A stretch of 64,000 bases of DNA from Arachis hypogaea (GCF_003086295.3 NC_092039.1:74481649-74545648), one strand, 5' to 3'; counted from the first letter of the stretch, positions 1 to 9,030 are shown. Notes: generated from the sequence alone by a model not told the origin. Numbers and translations are program-made.

Positions 1-222
1 CAAAATTTTTCACTTAATTTTCGAAAATTACTTCCCTCCTTCTCACATCCTTCTATTTATGGACTAACACTATTCCTTAATGCAAAATTCGAACTCCATC
101 TCCTTTGATAAGTTCGAATTTTCTACTTCTGTCTTCTACTCTTCTTTTCCCTCTGACACCTAAAGGAATCTCTATACTGTGACATAGAGGATTCCACATT
201 TTCTTGTTCTCTTCTCTTTCTT

Positions 223-2550
223 ATGAGCAGGAGCAAAGACAAAGGCATTCTTGTTGAGGCTGATCCTGAACCTGAAAGGACCTTGAAAAGAAAGCTCAGA
301 GAAGCCAAAGCACAACTCTCTTTAGAGCACTTGACCGAATTCTTCAAAGAAGAAGAACTCATGGCAGCCGAAAACAACAACAATGCCAACAATGCAAGGA
401 AGGTGCTGGGTGACTTTACTACACCTACTCCCGACTTCTATGGGAGAAGCATCTCTATCCCTGCCATTGGAGCAAACAACTTTGAGCTTAAGCCTCAATT
501 AGTTTCTCTAATGCAACAGAATTGCAAGTTCCATGGACTTCCATTGGAAGATCCTCATCAGTTTTTAGCTGAATTCTTGCAAATCTGTGACACTGTTAAG
601 ACTAATGGGGTTGACCCTGAGGTCTACAGACTTATGCTATTCCCTTTTGCTGTAAGAGACAGAGCTAGAACATGGTTGGACTCACAACCTAAAGAAAGCC
701 TGGACTCTTGGGAAAAGCTAGTCAATACCTTCTTGGCAAAGTTCTTTCCACCTCAAAAATTGAGTAAGCTTAGAGTGGAAGTCCAAACCTTCAGACAGAA
801 GGAAGGAGAATCCCTCTATGAAGCTTGGGAAAGATATAAACAATTAATCAGAAAGTGTCCTTCTGACATGCTTTCTGAATGGAGCATCATAGGTATTTTC
901 TATGATGGTCTCTCTGAACTGTCCAAGATGTCTTTGGATAGCTCTGCTGGAGGCTCTCTTCATTTGAAGAAGACGCCTGCAGAAGCTCAAGAACTGATTG
1001 AAATGGTTGCAAATAACCAATTCATGTACACTTCTGAAAGAAATCCTGTGAACAATGGGACTAGTCAGAAGAAAGGAGTTCTTGAGATTGACACTCTGAA
1101 TGCCATATTGGCTCAGAACAAAATATTGACTCAACAAGTCAATATGATTTCTCAAAGTCTGTCTGGAATGCAAAATGCACCAAGCAGTACTAAGGAAGCT
1201 TCATCTGAGGAAGAAGCTTATGATCCTGAGAACCCTTCAATGGAAGAGGTGAATTACATGGGAGAACCCTATGGAAACACCTACAATCCTTCATGGAGGA
1301 ATCATCCAAATCTTTCATGGAAGGATCAACAGAGACCTCAACAAGGTTTCAATAACAATAATGGTGGAAGAAACAGGTTTAGCAATAGCAAACCTTTTCC
1401 ATCATCTTCTCAGCAACAGACAGAGAGCTCTAAGCAGAATACCTCTGACTTAGCTACCATGGTCTCTGATCTAATCAAAACCACTCAAAGTTTCATGACT
1501 GAAACAAGGTCCTCCATCAGAAATTTGGAAGGACAAGTGGGTCAGCTGAGCAAGAAAATTACTGAACTCCCTCATAGTAATCTCCCAAGCAATACTGAAG
1601 AAAATCCAAAAGGAGAGTGCAAGGCCATCAACATGGCCGAATTCTGGGAGGAAGAAGAGGCAGTGAACGCCACTGAAGAAGACCTCACTGGATGTCCACT
1701 GGCCTCCAATGAGGAGCCATGGGAATCTGAGGCTCAAAATGAGACCATAGAGATTCCATTGGGCTTACTTCTGCCATTCATGAGCTCTGATGAGTATTCT
1801 TCCTCTGAAGAGGATGAGTATGTCACTGAAGTTCAAGTTGCTAAATACCTTGGAGCAATCATGAAGCTAAATGACAAGTTATTTGGAAATGAGACTTGGG
1901 AGGATGAACCCCCTTTGCTCACCAAGGAACTGGATGACTTGTCTAGGCAGACATTGCCTCAAAAGAGGCAAGATCCTGGGAAGTTTTCTATACCTTGTAC
2001 CATAGGCACCATGACCTTCAAGAAGGCCTTGTGTGACTTAGGGTCAAGTGTAAACCTCATGCCCCTCTCTGTAATGGAGAAGTTAGGGATCTTTGAGGTG
2101 CAAGCTGCAAAAATCTCACTAGAGATGGCAGACAACTCAAGAAAACAAGCCTATGGACTTGTAGAGGATGTTCTGGTTAAAGTTGAAGACTATTACATCC
2201 CTACTGATTTCATAGTCCTAGAGACTGGGAAGTGCATGGATGAATCCATCATCCTTGGCAGACCCTTCCTAGCCACAGCAAAGGCTGTGATTGATGTTGA
2301 TAGAGGAGAGTTGATCATTCAAGTGAATGAAGAATCCTTGGTGTTTAAGGCCCAAGGGTATCCCTCTGTCATCATGGAGAGGAAGCATGAAGAGCTTCTC
2401 TCAAAACAGAGCCAAACAGAGCCCCCACAGTCAAACTCTAAGTTTGGTGTTGGGAGGCCACAACCAAACTCTAAGTTTGGTGTTGAACCCCCACATTCAA
2501 ACTCTAAGTTTGGTGTTGGGAGGTTCCAACACGGTTCTGAGTATCTGTGA
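223..2550 (+). CDS. Retrotransposon Gag-aspartic protease polyprotein (no RT)
   Basis: This is an intact 775-residue ORF. Residues about 90-230 match the plant retrotransposon gag (capsid) fold by pattern, with FLQICDTVKTNGVDP, RARTWLDSQP, FLAKFFPPQK, then FRQKEGESLYEAWERYKQL. A glutamine- and asparagine-rich linker with NPSWRNHPNLSW follows, then a helical stretch near residues 415-450 and an acidic segment. Residues about 585-720 are a retropepsin-like domain with the catalytic motif CDLGSSVNLMPLSVMEKLG (Asp near residue 605) and a second-half ILGRPFLATAKAVIDVDRGE motif. No CCHC zinc knuckle is visible, as is common in Athila gag. The C-terminus has three NSKFGV repeats. The ATG at 223 begins MSRSKDKG, matching the start of the degenerate copy at 18643. 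The stop leads straight into non-coding DNA, so the usual pol domains are absent rather than frameshifted. Confidence 0.9.
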   Translation: MSRSKDKGILVEADPEPERTLKRKLREAKAQLSLEHLTEFFKEEELMAAENNNNANNARKVLGDFTTPTPDFYGRSISIPAIGANNFELKPQLVSLMQQNCKFHGLPLEDPHQFLAEFLQICDTVKTNGVDPEVYRLMLFPFAVRDRARTWLDSQPKESLDSWEKLVNTFLAKFFPPQKLSKLRVEVQTFRQKEGESLYEAWERYKQLIRKCPSDMLSEWSIIGIFYDGLSELSKMSLDSSAGGSLHLKKTPAEAQELIEMVANNQFMYTSERNPVNNGTSQKKGVLEIDTLNAILAQNKILTQQVNMISQSLSGMQNAPSSTKEASSEEEAYDPENPSMEEVNYMGEPYGNTYNPSWRNHPNLSWKDQQRPQQGFNNNNGGRNRFSNSKPFPSSSQQQTESSKQNTSDLATMVSDLIKTTQSFMTETRSSIRNLEGQVGQLSKKITELPHSNLPSNTEENPKGECKAINMAEFWEEEEAVNATEEDLTGCPLASNEEPWESEAQNETIEIPLGLLLPFMSSDEYSSSEEDEYVTEVQVAKYLGAIMKLNDKLFGNETWEDEPPLLTKELDDLSRQTLPQKRQDPGKFSIPCTIGTMTFKKALCDLGSSVNLMPLSVMEKLGIFEVQAAKISLEMADNSRKQAYGLVEDVLVKVEDYYIPTDFIVLETGKCMDESIILGRPFLATAKAVIDVDRGELIIQVNEESLVFKAQGYPSVIMERKHEELLSKQSQTEPPQSNSKFGVGRPQPNSKFGVEPPHSNSKFGVGRFQHGSEYL

Positions 2551-2766
2551 GGCTCCATGAGAGTCCTCTGTCAAGCTAGTGACAATAAAGAAGCGCTTGT
2601 TGGGAGGCAACCCAATGTTTATAATTAACTATTTTCTTTTGTCATTTTATGTCTTTTGTAGGTTGATGATCATAAGAAGTCACAAAATCCATGAAAAAAG
2701 CAAAAACAGAATGAAAAAACAGAATAAAAAACAGGAAGAAAAACAGCACACCCTGGAGGACGCACC
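2551..2766 (+). other. Post-gag non-coding leader with conserved TTGGGAGGCAACCCAA box
   Basis: About 50 bases after the gag-protease stop lies AATAAAGAAGCGCTTGT followed by the quasi-palindrome TTGGGAGGCAACCCAA at 2600-2615. The same block follows gag in the reversed copy (15894-15909, minus strand), in the degenerate copy (20901-20916) and, weaker, in the unrelated family at 56442-56457. From memory, similar boxes occur in Athila elements of other plants. Its role is unknown. The rest of this stretch is A-rich and has no supported gene; the 66-codon ORF at 2579 is not conserved. Confidence 0.7.
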
Positions 2767-2940
2767 CACTGGCGTTTAAACGCCAGTGAGGTTAGCTGGT
2801 GGGCGTTTAACGCCCAGTCTGGCACCGTTCTGGGCGTTTAACGCCAGAAAGGGGCACCAGACTGGCGTTAAACGCCAGAAAGGGGCAAGATGCTGGCGTT
2901 AAACGCCAGAAATGGGCATCAGCCCGGCGTTTAACGCCAG
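2767..2940. repeat. Phased palindrome array, 31-bp period, six units
   Basis: Six palindromes of the CTGGCGTTTAACGCCAG type lie with core centres at 2777.5, 2808, 2839, 2870, 2901 and 2932, a spacing of 30.5-31 bp. The first is a perfect 22-bp palindrome (2767-2788). Spacers resemble one another (variants of AAAGGGGCACCAGA). The cores contain in-frame stops, so the array is not coding. Each unit could form a hairpin in RNA or bind a symmetric protein on DNA. Confidence 0.9.
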
Positions 2941-3433
2941 AAATGGCAAAAAACGTGATTTTGCATGCCATTTGGTGCAGGGATGACTTTTCCTTGACAC
3001 CTCAGGATCTGTGGACCCCACAGGATCCCCACCTACCCTACCACTCTCTCTCTTCTTCACCAATCACCTCAACACCTCTTCCCCAAAAAACCCCTCACCT
3101 ATCAAATCCCATCTTTCTCTTCACCACTCACATCCATCCTTCATAAAACCCCACCTACCTCACCATTCAAATTCAAACCACTTTCCCACCCAAACCCACC
3201 CTCAAATGGCCGAACATCTCTCTTCCCCTCTCCTATATAAACCCTCCTTCACTCCTTCATTTTCACACACCTACAACACTACTTCTTCTCCCTTTTGGCC
3301 GAACACAAAGCCCTCTCCATCTCCTTCATTTCTTCTTCTTCTACTCTCTTCTTTCTTCTTTTGCTCGAGGACGAGCAAACATTTTAAGTTTGGTGTGGTA
3401 AAAGCATTGCTTTTTGTTTTTCCATAACCATTT
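2941..3433 (+). promoter_or_regulatory. Leader of env-like ORF with hairpin plus AAGTTTGGTGT module
   Basis: This is a C/T-rich leader. Just before the env-like ATG, bases 3360-3379 form the stem-loop TTTGCTCG-AGGA-CGAGCAAA, and 3382-3396 read TTTTAAGTTTGGTGT. The same hairpin plus motif sits immediately before the 3' LTR at 5440-5477. A candidate TATA box (CCTATATAAACC) lies at 3231-3242, so this could also be an internal promoter for the env-like ORF; that is an inference. The 138-codon ORF at 3011 is composition-driven and not supported. Confidence 0.6.
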
Positions 3434-4558
3434 ATGGCATCCAAGGCCGGAGAAACCTCTAGAAAGAGGAAAGGGAAGGCAAAGGCTTCCACCTCCGAGT
3501 CATGGGAGATGGAAAGATTCATCTCAAGGGTGCATCAAGACTATTTCTATGAAGTTGTGGCCTTGAAGAAGGTGATCCCCGAGGTCCCTTTTTCACTCAA
3601 AAAGGGTGAATATCCGGAGATCCGACATGAGATCCGAAGAAGAGGTTGGGAAGTTCTTACCAACCCCATTCAACAAGTCGGAATCTTGATGGTTCAAGAG
3701 TTCTATGCCAATGCATGGATCACCAAGAACCATGACCAAAGTGTGAACCCGAATCCAAAGAATTATCTTACTATGGTTCGGGGGAAATACTTGGATTTTA
3801 GTCCGGAGAGTGTGAGGGTGGCGTTCAATTTGCCTATGATGCAAGGAGATGAACATCCTTACACTAGAAGGGTCAACTTTGATCAAAGGTTGGACCAAGT
3901 CCTCACAGTCATATGTGAAGAGGGCGCCCAATGGAAGAAAGATTCAAGAGGAAAGCCGGTTCAATTAAGAAGGCATGACCTCAAACCCGTGGCTAGAGGA
4001 TGGTTAGAGTTCATACAACGCTCAATCATTCCCACTAGCAACCGGTCCGAAGTTACCATAGACCGGGCTATCATGATCCATAGCATCATGATTAGAGAAG
4101 AAATAGAGGTTCATGAGGTTATAGCCCAAGAACTCTATAAGGTGGCGGACAAGTCCTCTACCTTGGCAAGGTTAGCCTTTCCTCATCTCATTTGTCACCT
4201 CTGTTATTCAGTGGGAGTTGACATAGATGGAGACACCCCCATTGATGAGGACAAGCCCATCACTAAGAAGAGGATGGAGCACACAAGAGATCCCACTCAT
4301 CATGAGATCCCTGAGATTCCTCAAGGGATGCACTTTCCTCCACAAAACTATTGGGAGCAATTAAACACCTCCCTAGGAGAGTTGAGTTCCAACATGGGAC
4401 AACTAAGGGTGGAGCATCAAGAACACTCCATCATCCTCCATGAAATTAGAGAAGATCAAAGAATCATGAGGGAGGAGCAACAAAGACAAGGAAGAGACAT
4501 TGAGGAGCTCAAGCACTCCATAGGATCTTCAAGAGCAAGAAAGAGCCGCCATCACTAA
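3434..4558 (+). CDS. Env-like / putative plant transposon protein of Athila elements
   Basis: This is an intact 374-residue ORF. It has a basic Ser/Lys N-terminus (SRKRKGKAKAS), then a core at about residues 25-235 with RRGWEVL, VQEFYANAWITKNHD, VRGKYLDFSPESVRVAFNLP, RGWLEFIQRSI and a conserved RAIMIHSIMI helix. The FYANA-type core matches the 'putative plant transposon protein' family found in the env-like position of Athila retrotransposons (family recognition from memory). Residues about 305-365 are heptad-rich (LGELSSNMGQLRVEHQEHS onward) and predict a coiled coil. I see no signal peptide or transmembrane helix, so calling it an envelope protein rests on position only. Two related copies in this window are broken (complement 14629-15494 and 22101-24520). 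Confidence 0.8.
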   Translation: MASKAGETSRKRKGKAKASTSESWEMERFISRVHQDYFYEVVALKKVIPEVPFSLKKGEYPEIRHEIRRRGWEVLTNPIQQVGILMVQEFYANAWITKNHDQSVNPNPKNYLTMVRGKYLDFSPESVRVAFNLPMMQGDEHPYTRRVNFDQRLDQVLTVICEEGAQWKKDSRGKPVQLRRHDLKPVARGWLEFIQRSIIPTSNRSEVTIDRAIMIHSIMIREEIEVHEVIAQELYKVADKSSTLARLAFPHLICHLCYSVGVDIDGDTPIDEDKPITKKRMEHTRDPTHHEIPEIPQGMHFPPQNYWEQLNTSLGELSSNMGQLRVEHQEHSIILHEIREDQRIMREEQQRQGRDIEELKHSIGSSRARKSRHH

Positions 4559-5439
4559 GGTGGACCCGTTCTTTGATTTCCTTGTTCTTTATTCTTCTGT
4601 TTTTCGAATTTTATGCTTCTGTTTATCCATGTTTGTGTCTTGTGATCATTAGTGTCTTAGTGTCTATGCCTTAAAGTTATGAATGTCCTATGAATCCATC
4701 ACCTTTCTTGAATAAAAATGTGCTTAATTGAAAAAGAAAAGGATTGCATGAATTCTGAATTTTATAACAGTTTAATTATTTTGATGTGGTGGCAATATTT
4801 TTGTTTTCTGAATGTATGCTTAAACAGTGCATATGTCTTTTGAATTTGTGGTTCATGAATGTTGGCTCTTGAAAGAATGATGAAAAAGGAGACATGTTAC
4901 TGAGGATCTGAAAAATCATTACAATGATTCTTGAAGCAAGAAAAAGCTATGAAAAAAAAAATCGAAAAAAAAAAACGAAAAAAAAAGAGAAAAAGAAAAG
5001 AAAACGAAAAAAAAGGAAGAAAGAAAAATAAAGTTGTGATCCAAGGCAATAAGAGTGTGCTTAAGAACCCTGGACACCTCTAATTGGGGACTTTAGCAAA
5101 GCTGAGTCACAATCTGAAAGGGTTCACCCAATTATGTGTCTGTGGCATGTATGTATCCGGTGGTAATACTGGAAGACAGAGTGCTTTGGGCCACAGCCAA
5201 GACTCAATAAGTAGCTATGTTCAAGAATCATCATACTCTACTAGGAGAATCAATAACACTATCTGGATTCTGAGTTCCTAAAGAAGCCAATCATTCTGAA
5301 TTTCAAAGGATAGAGTGAGATGCCAAAACTATTCAGAGGCAAAAAGCTAAAAGCCCCGCTCATCTAATTAATACTGATCTTCATAGATGTTTTTGGAATT
5401 CATTGCATATTCTCTTCTTTTTATCTTATTTGATTTTCA
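4559..5439 (+). other. 3' non-coding region: homopurine tract and conserved block
   Basis: Bases about 4951-5032 are almost purely A and G with scattered C. Bases about 5036-5395 are a block strongly conserved in the reversed copy (13800-14165, minus strand) and in the copy at 25190-25560, more so than the broken ORFs. The 65-codon ORF at 5084 lies in it but is not kept open in the other copies. No gene is supported. An RNA-level role in the transcript 3' end is an inference. Confidence 0.65.
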
Positions 5440-5477
5440 GTTGCTTGAGAACAAGCAACAATTTAAGTTTGGTGTTG
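5440..5477 (+). promoter_or_regulatory. Hairpin plus PPT-position motif before 3' LTR
   Basis: GTTGCTTG-AGAA-CAAGCAAC (5440-5459) is a perfect 8-bp stem. It is followed by AATTTAAGTTTGGTGTTG, which abuts the LTR start at 5478. By position this is where the plus-strand primer (polypurine tract) must lie, although the motif is rich in T as well as in purines. Confidence 0.7.
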
Positions 5478-7212
5478 TGATGAGCGGATAATTTGTATGC
5501 TTTTTGGCATTGTTTTTAGTATGTTTTTGGTATGATATAGTTAGTTTTTAGTATGTTTTTATTAGTTTTTAGTTAAAATTCACTTTTCTGGACTTTACTA
5601 TGAGTTTGTGTGTTTTTCTGTGATTTCAGGTATTTTCTGGCTGAAATTGAGGGACCTGAGCAAAAATCTGATTCAGAGACTGAAAAGGACTGCAGATGCT
5701 GTTGGATTCTGACCTCCCTGCATTCCAAGTGGATTTTCTGGAGCTACAGAAGCCCAATTAGCACGATCTCAACGGCGTTGGAAAGTAGACATCCTGGGCT
5801 TTCCAGCAATATATAATAGTCCATACTTTGCCCAAGATTTGATGGCCCAAACCGGCGTTCAAAGTCACCCTCAGGAATCCCAGCGTTAAACGCTGGAACT
5901 GGCACCCAAATGGGAGTTAAACGCCCAAACTGGCACCAAAGCTGGCGTTTAACTCCAAGAAGAGTCTCTGCATGAAAATGCTTCATTGCTCAGCCCAAGC
6001 ACACACCAAGTGGGCCCGGAAGTGGATTTTTATGTCATTTACTCATTTCTGTACACCTTAGGCTACTAGTTTTCTATAAGTAGGACCTTTGACTATTGTA
6101 TTAGGGGGTCTTTCGATCTTTGGATCTTTTGATCATGTTTTTATGATTGAACCCTCTTTGGGAGGCTGGCCATTCGGCCATGCCTAGACCTTATGCTTAT
6201 GTATTTTCAACGGTGGAGTTTCTACACACCATAGATTAAGGTGTGGAGCTCTGCTGTACCTCGAGTATTAATGCAATTACTATTGTTCTTCCATTCAATT
6301 CCGCTTGTTCTTGTTCTAAGATATCACTTGTTCTTCAACTTGATAAATGTGATGATCCGTGACACTCATCATCATTCTCACCCATGAACAAGGTGACTGA
6401 CGACCACTCTTGTTCTACAAGCGATCAAGGCTCTAGTGAATATCTCTTGGATTCCTGATTGCACGATGCATGGTTGATCGTCTGACAACCGAGTGCTCGT
6501 CTGACAAACGAGCCAACCATTCCGTGAGATCAGAGTCTTCGTGGTATAGGCGAGAACTGATGGCAGCATTCAAGAGAATCCGGAAGGTCTAACCTTGTCT
6601 GTGGTATTCTGAGTAGGATTCAATGACTGAATGACTGTGACGTGCTTCAAACTCCTAGCGGGCGGGGCGTTAGTGACAGACGCAAAAGAATCAATGGATT
6701 CTATTCCGGCCTGACCGAGAACCGACAGCTGAATTCCGCTATGCTGTGACAGAGCATATGCAATCGCTTTCACTGAGAGGATGGGAGGTAGCCATTGACA
6801 ACGGTGAAACCCTACACAAGCTTGCCATGGAAAGGAGTAAGAAGGATTGGATGAAGACAGTAGGAAAGCAGAGAGACGGAAGGGAAGGCATCTTCATGCG
6901 CTTATCTGAAGTTCCTACCAATGAATTACATAAGTATCTCTATCTTTACCTTTGTGTTATTTTCGTTCATCACCATTACTATTTGAGTTTGCCTGACTAA
7001 GATTTACAAGATGACCATAGCTTGCTTCAATACTAACAATCTCCGTGGGATCGACCCTTACTCGCGTAAGGTTTATTACTTGGACGACCCAGTGCACTTG
7101 CTGGTTAGTTGTGCGAAGTTGTGTAATGCCATGGTATTGAGCTACCAAGTTTTTGGGGTTCATGACCGGGGATTATGAGAGTTGTGAAAAAGTATTGTTC
7201 ACAATTTCTACA
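5478..7212 (+). repeat. 3' LTR of family 1 element
   Basis: It starts TGATGAGCGGATAATTT directly after the hairpin module and ends near ACAATTTCTACA, about 1.73 kb, matching the 1737-bp LTR at 25626-27362. It holds four GGCGTT..AACGCC-type palindromes (about 5854-5956; the last three centred 5888, 5919 and 5950) and the conserved U5-like block at about 7040-7105. A TATA-like CTATAAGTA lies near 6073. The exact right end is uncertain because the 5' LTR is outside the window; CTCCT after 7212 would be the target duplication. Confidence 0.85.
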
Positions 7213-7369
7213 CTCCTTAGAATTTTTTTTCTAAATCATACTACTCTAACATTTATTTCTAAATTAACTTATATTTTCTGTTGGTGACAAGTTAAACAAC
7301 TTGGTAAACTTTATTAAAATATAGTTTCAAGAAAAAATATATCAAAGTATGATTCTGTTGTGATAAGAA

Positions 7370-7562
7370 TGATAGATGGATGCCCATTAATGATACGGGC
7401 GGCTGAAGCTTTTAAGAGAGAGAGTTGAGATTATTATGTAGACCAACTTTAATAAAAGTTAAATTTGTACCGCTATAAATAAGACTCCATAGCCTTACGT
7501 ACAAGACACAAGTAATAAAACAAAATCAATTCTCTCTCTTTCTTTACTTTCTAATACTTCTT

Positions 7563-7609
<47 letters not shown>

Positions 7610-7728
7610 CAACATATAATATTAGTAAATATATATATGAATTATTATTGAGCTAATTATATTAAGACTAGAGTCTTCTATTTATACATCTTTATTTTAT
7701 ATTTTGTATATCTTTTATCTATTTTACA
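7370..7728 (+). repeat. 5' LTR (possibly 5'-truncated) of copia element, with (CT)(AT) tract
   Basis: TGATAGATGGATGCCCATT through ATTTTACA matches 30683-31021 with scattered differences. A CT/AT microsatellite occupies about 7562-7608. Directly after it comes ACATTATCAGCACGAGAC, the probable primer binding site. The copia polypurine tract AAGAGGGGGAGA at 30517 lies about 155 bp before the matching point in the 3' LTR. The true LTR may therefore begin at 30530, in which case this 5' copy has lost its first ~150 bp. Confidence 0.75.
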
Positions 7729-7791
7729 ACACATTATCAGCACGAGACTCTGATCAAATTTTTAGGAAGACTCAGGTAACAAATTTTCATT

Positions 7792-8766
7792 ATGTCAAAA
7801 CTCTCTCATCTTGAATTCAATGCTCTTGATATATCTGGAAACAATTATTTATCATGGATACTAGATGCTGAAATCCATCTTGATTCAATGGATCTTGGAG
7901 ATACCATTAAGGCTGAAAATAATGCATCCCAGAAGGATAAAGCCAAGGCCATGATTTTCCTTCGTCGTCATCTTGATGAAGGATTGAAAAATGAATATCT
8001 CACATTGAAAGATCCTACAAATCTTTGGAAAGACCTTGAAGAAAGGTACAATCATAAAAAAATGGTGATACTTCCCTCAAGCCTGATATGAATGGACGCA
8101 CTTGCATTTACAAGATTTTAAATCCATAAATGAATATAATTCTACAATGTTTCGAATCACCTCACGAATGAAATTATGTGGGGAAAAGATATCTGATAAT
8201 GATATGTTAGAGAAAACTTTCTCAACCTTCCATGCCTCGAATGTGCTCTTGCGGCAGTAGTATCAAGAAAAAGGATTTAAAAAATATTCTGAGTTAATTT
8301 CTTGCCTTCTTATTGCTGAACGCAACAATGAGTTGCTTTTAAAGAATCATGAAGAGCACCCAGCTGGCGCCGCCCCATTTCCTAAAGTAAACATGGCAAA
8401 TTATTACCCCAGAAGAGGTAACTGGTAAGGTTTTAATAACAAGAAAAATTATGGAAGGAAAAAGAATTATGTTCAAAAGAGAGGATCTCACCAGAAGTGG
8501 GATAAAGAGAGAAATATTGGGCAAAATAAATCAACAGAGGATAAATATTTCCGTTGTGGTGGAAAGCGCCATTGGTCACGTACCTATTGTACCTCAAGGC
8601 ACCTAGTCGATCTTTACCAGGCATATTTGAAAAATGATGATAAAAGAAAAGAAACAAATTTTGTTTCAAATGATGCTGAAAATTCCACCACTCATTGTGA
8701 TGTATCTGATTTCTTTGAGGATCCTGAAGGAAATATTGGTCATTTGATCAATGATGGAATAGTTTA
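7792..8766 (+). pseudogene. Copia gag, frameshifted
   Basis: The first 99 codons read as a copia gag N-terminus (LSHLEFNALDISGNNYLSW, then YLTLKDPTNLWKDLEERY), corresponding to the UBN2-type capsid domain. The frame breaks after about 8070. Downstream, other frames still encode gag-like text up to a zinc-knuckle relic near 8551-8600 (FRCGGKRHWSRTYC). Its first cysteine codon is now TAT (tyrosine), so the CCHC box is incomplete. The region ends at TAA near 8766. Confidence 0.8.
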
Positions 8767-9030
8767 ATATGTGGGATTGTTAAGTATCCATGTAAATAAA
8801 TAATGTAAAGAACTTATTGTTAAGTTTTATTTTCTATGTATTTAACTTTCAAATGTGATGTACATAAATAATGAAATACTAATGTATATGAATTTTGAAA
8901 TCATTAAATGTGTCATGTTTTAAAATAAAATTTCAGTATATGACATTATTTTTATGTACAGTATTTTTTAGAAAAATAATTCCGATCAAGTATTCAATTT
9001 AACTGTGTATACTACTCATTTTATTATTAT

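Larger units (their letters stand above)
1..7212 (+). mobile_element. Non-autonomous Athila-like Ty3-gypsy element, 5' LTR outside window
   Basis: The internal region runs from the window edge to 5477 and the 3' LTR follows. In order it holds a gag-protease ORF, a conserved TTGGGAGGCAACCCAA box, a palindrome array, a hairpin plus AAGTTTGG module, an env-like ORF, a homopurine tract, a conserved non-coding block, a second hairpin module, then the LTR. No reverse transcriptase, RNase H or integrase lies between the gag-protease and env-like ORFs, only about 880 bp of non-coding DNA. It therefore cannot copy itself and must use enzymes in trans. Both ORFs are uninterrupted, so this copy is young compared with its neighbours. 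The family resembles peanut Feral/FIDEL-type elements from memory; that name is an inference. Confidence 0.85.

Noticed and set aside
2767..2940. Palindromic repeats with regular spacers as a CRISPR array
   Set aside because: Spacers are near-identical, units are palindromes of a plant LTR element, and the same motif occurs in LTRs; the genome context is eukaryotic.
3011..3427. 138-codon Pro/Ser-rich ORF before the env-like ORF
   Set aside because: C/T-rich composition removes stops; it overlaps the hairpin and the leader, and the matching region at 21640-22080 is not open in this frame.
3434..4558. True retroviral envelope glycoprotein
   Set aside because: No signal peptide, transmembrane helix or glycosylation-rich ectodomain is visible; only the position is envelope-like.
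5084..5281. 65-codon ORF in the conserved 3' block
   Set aside because: The nucleotide block is conserved in two other copies but the reading frame is not kept open, so it is not supported as coding.
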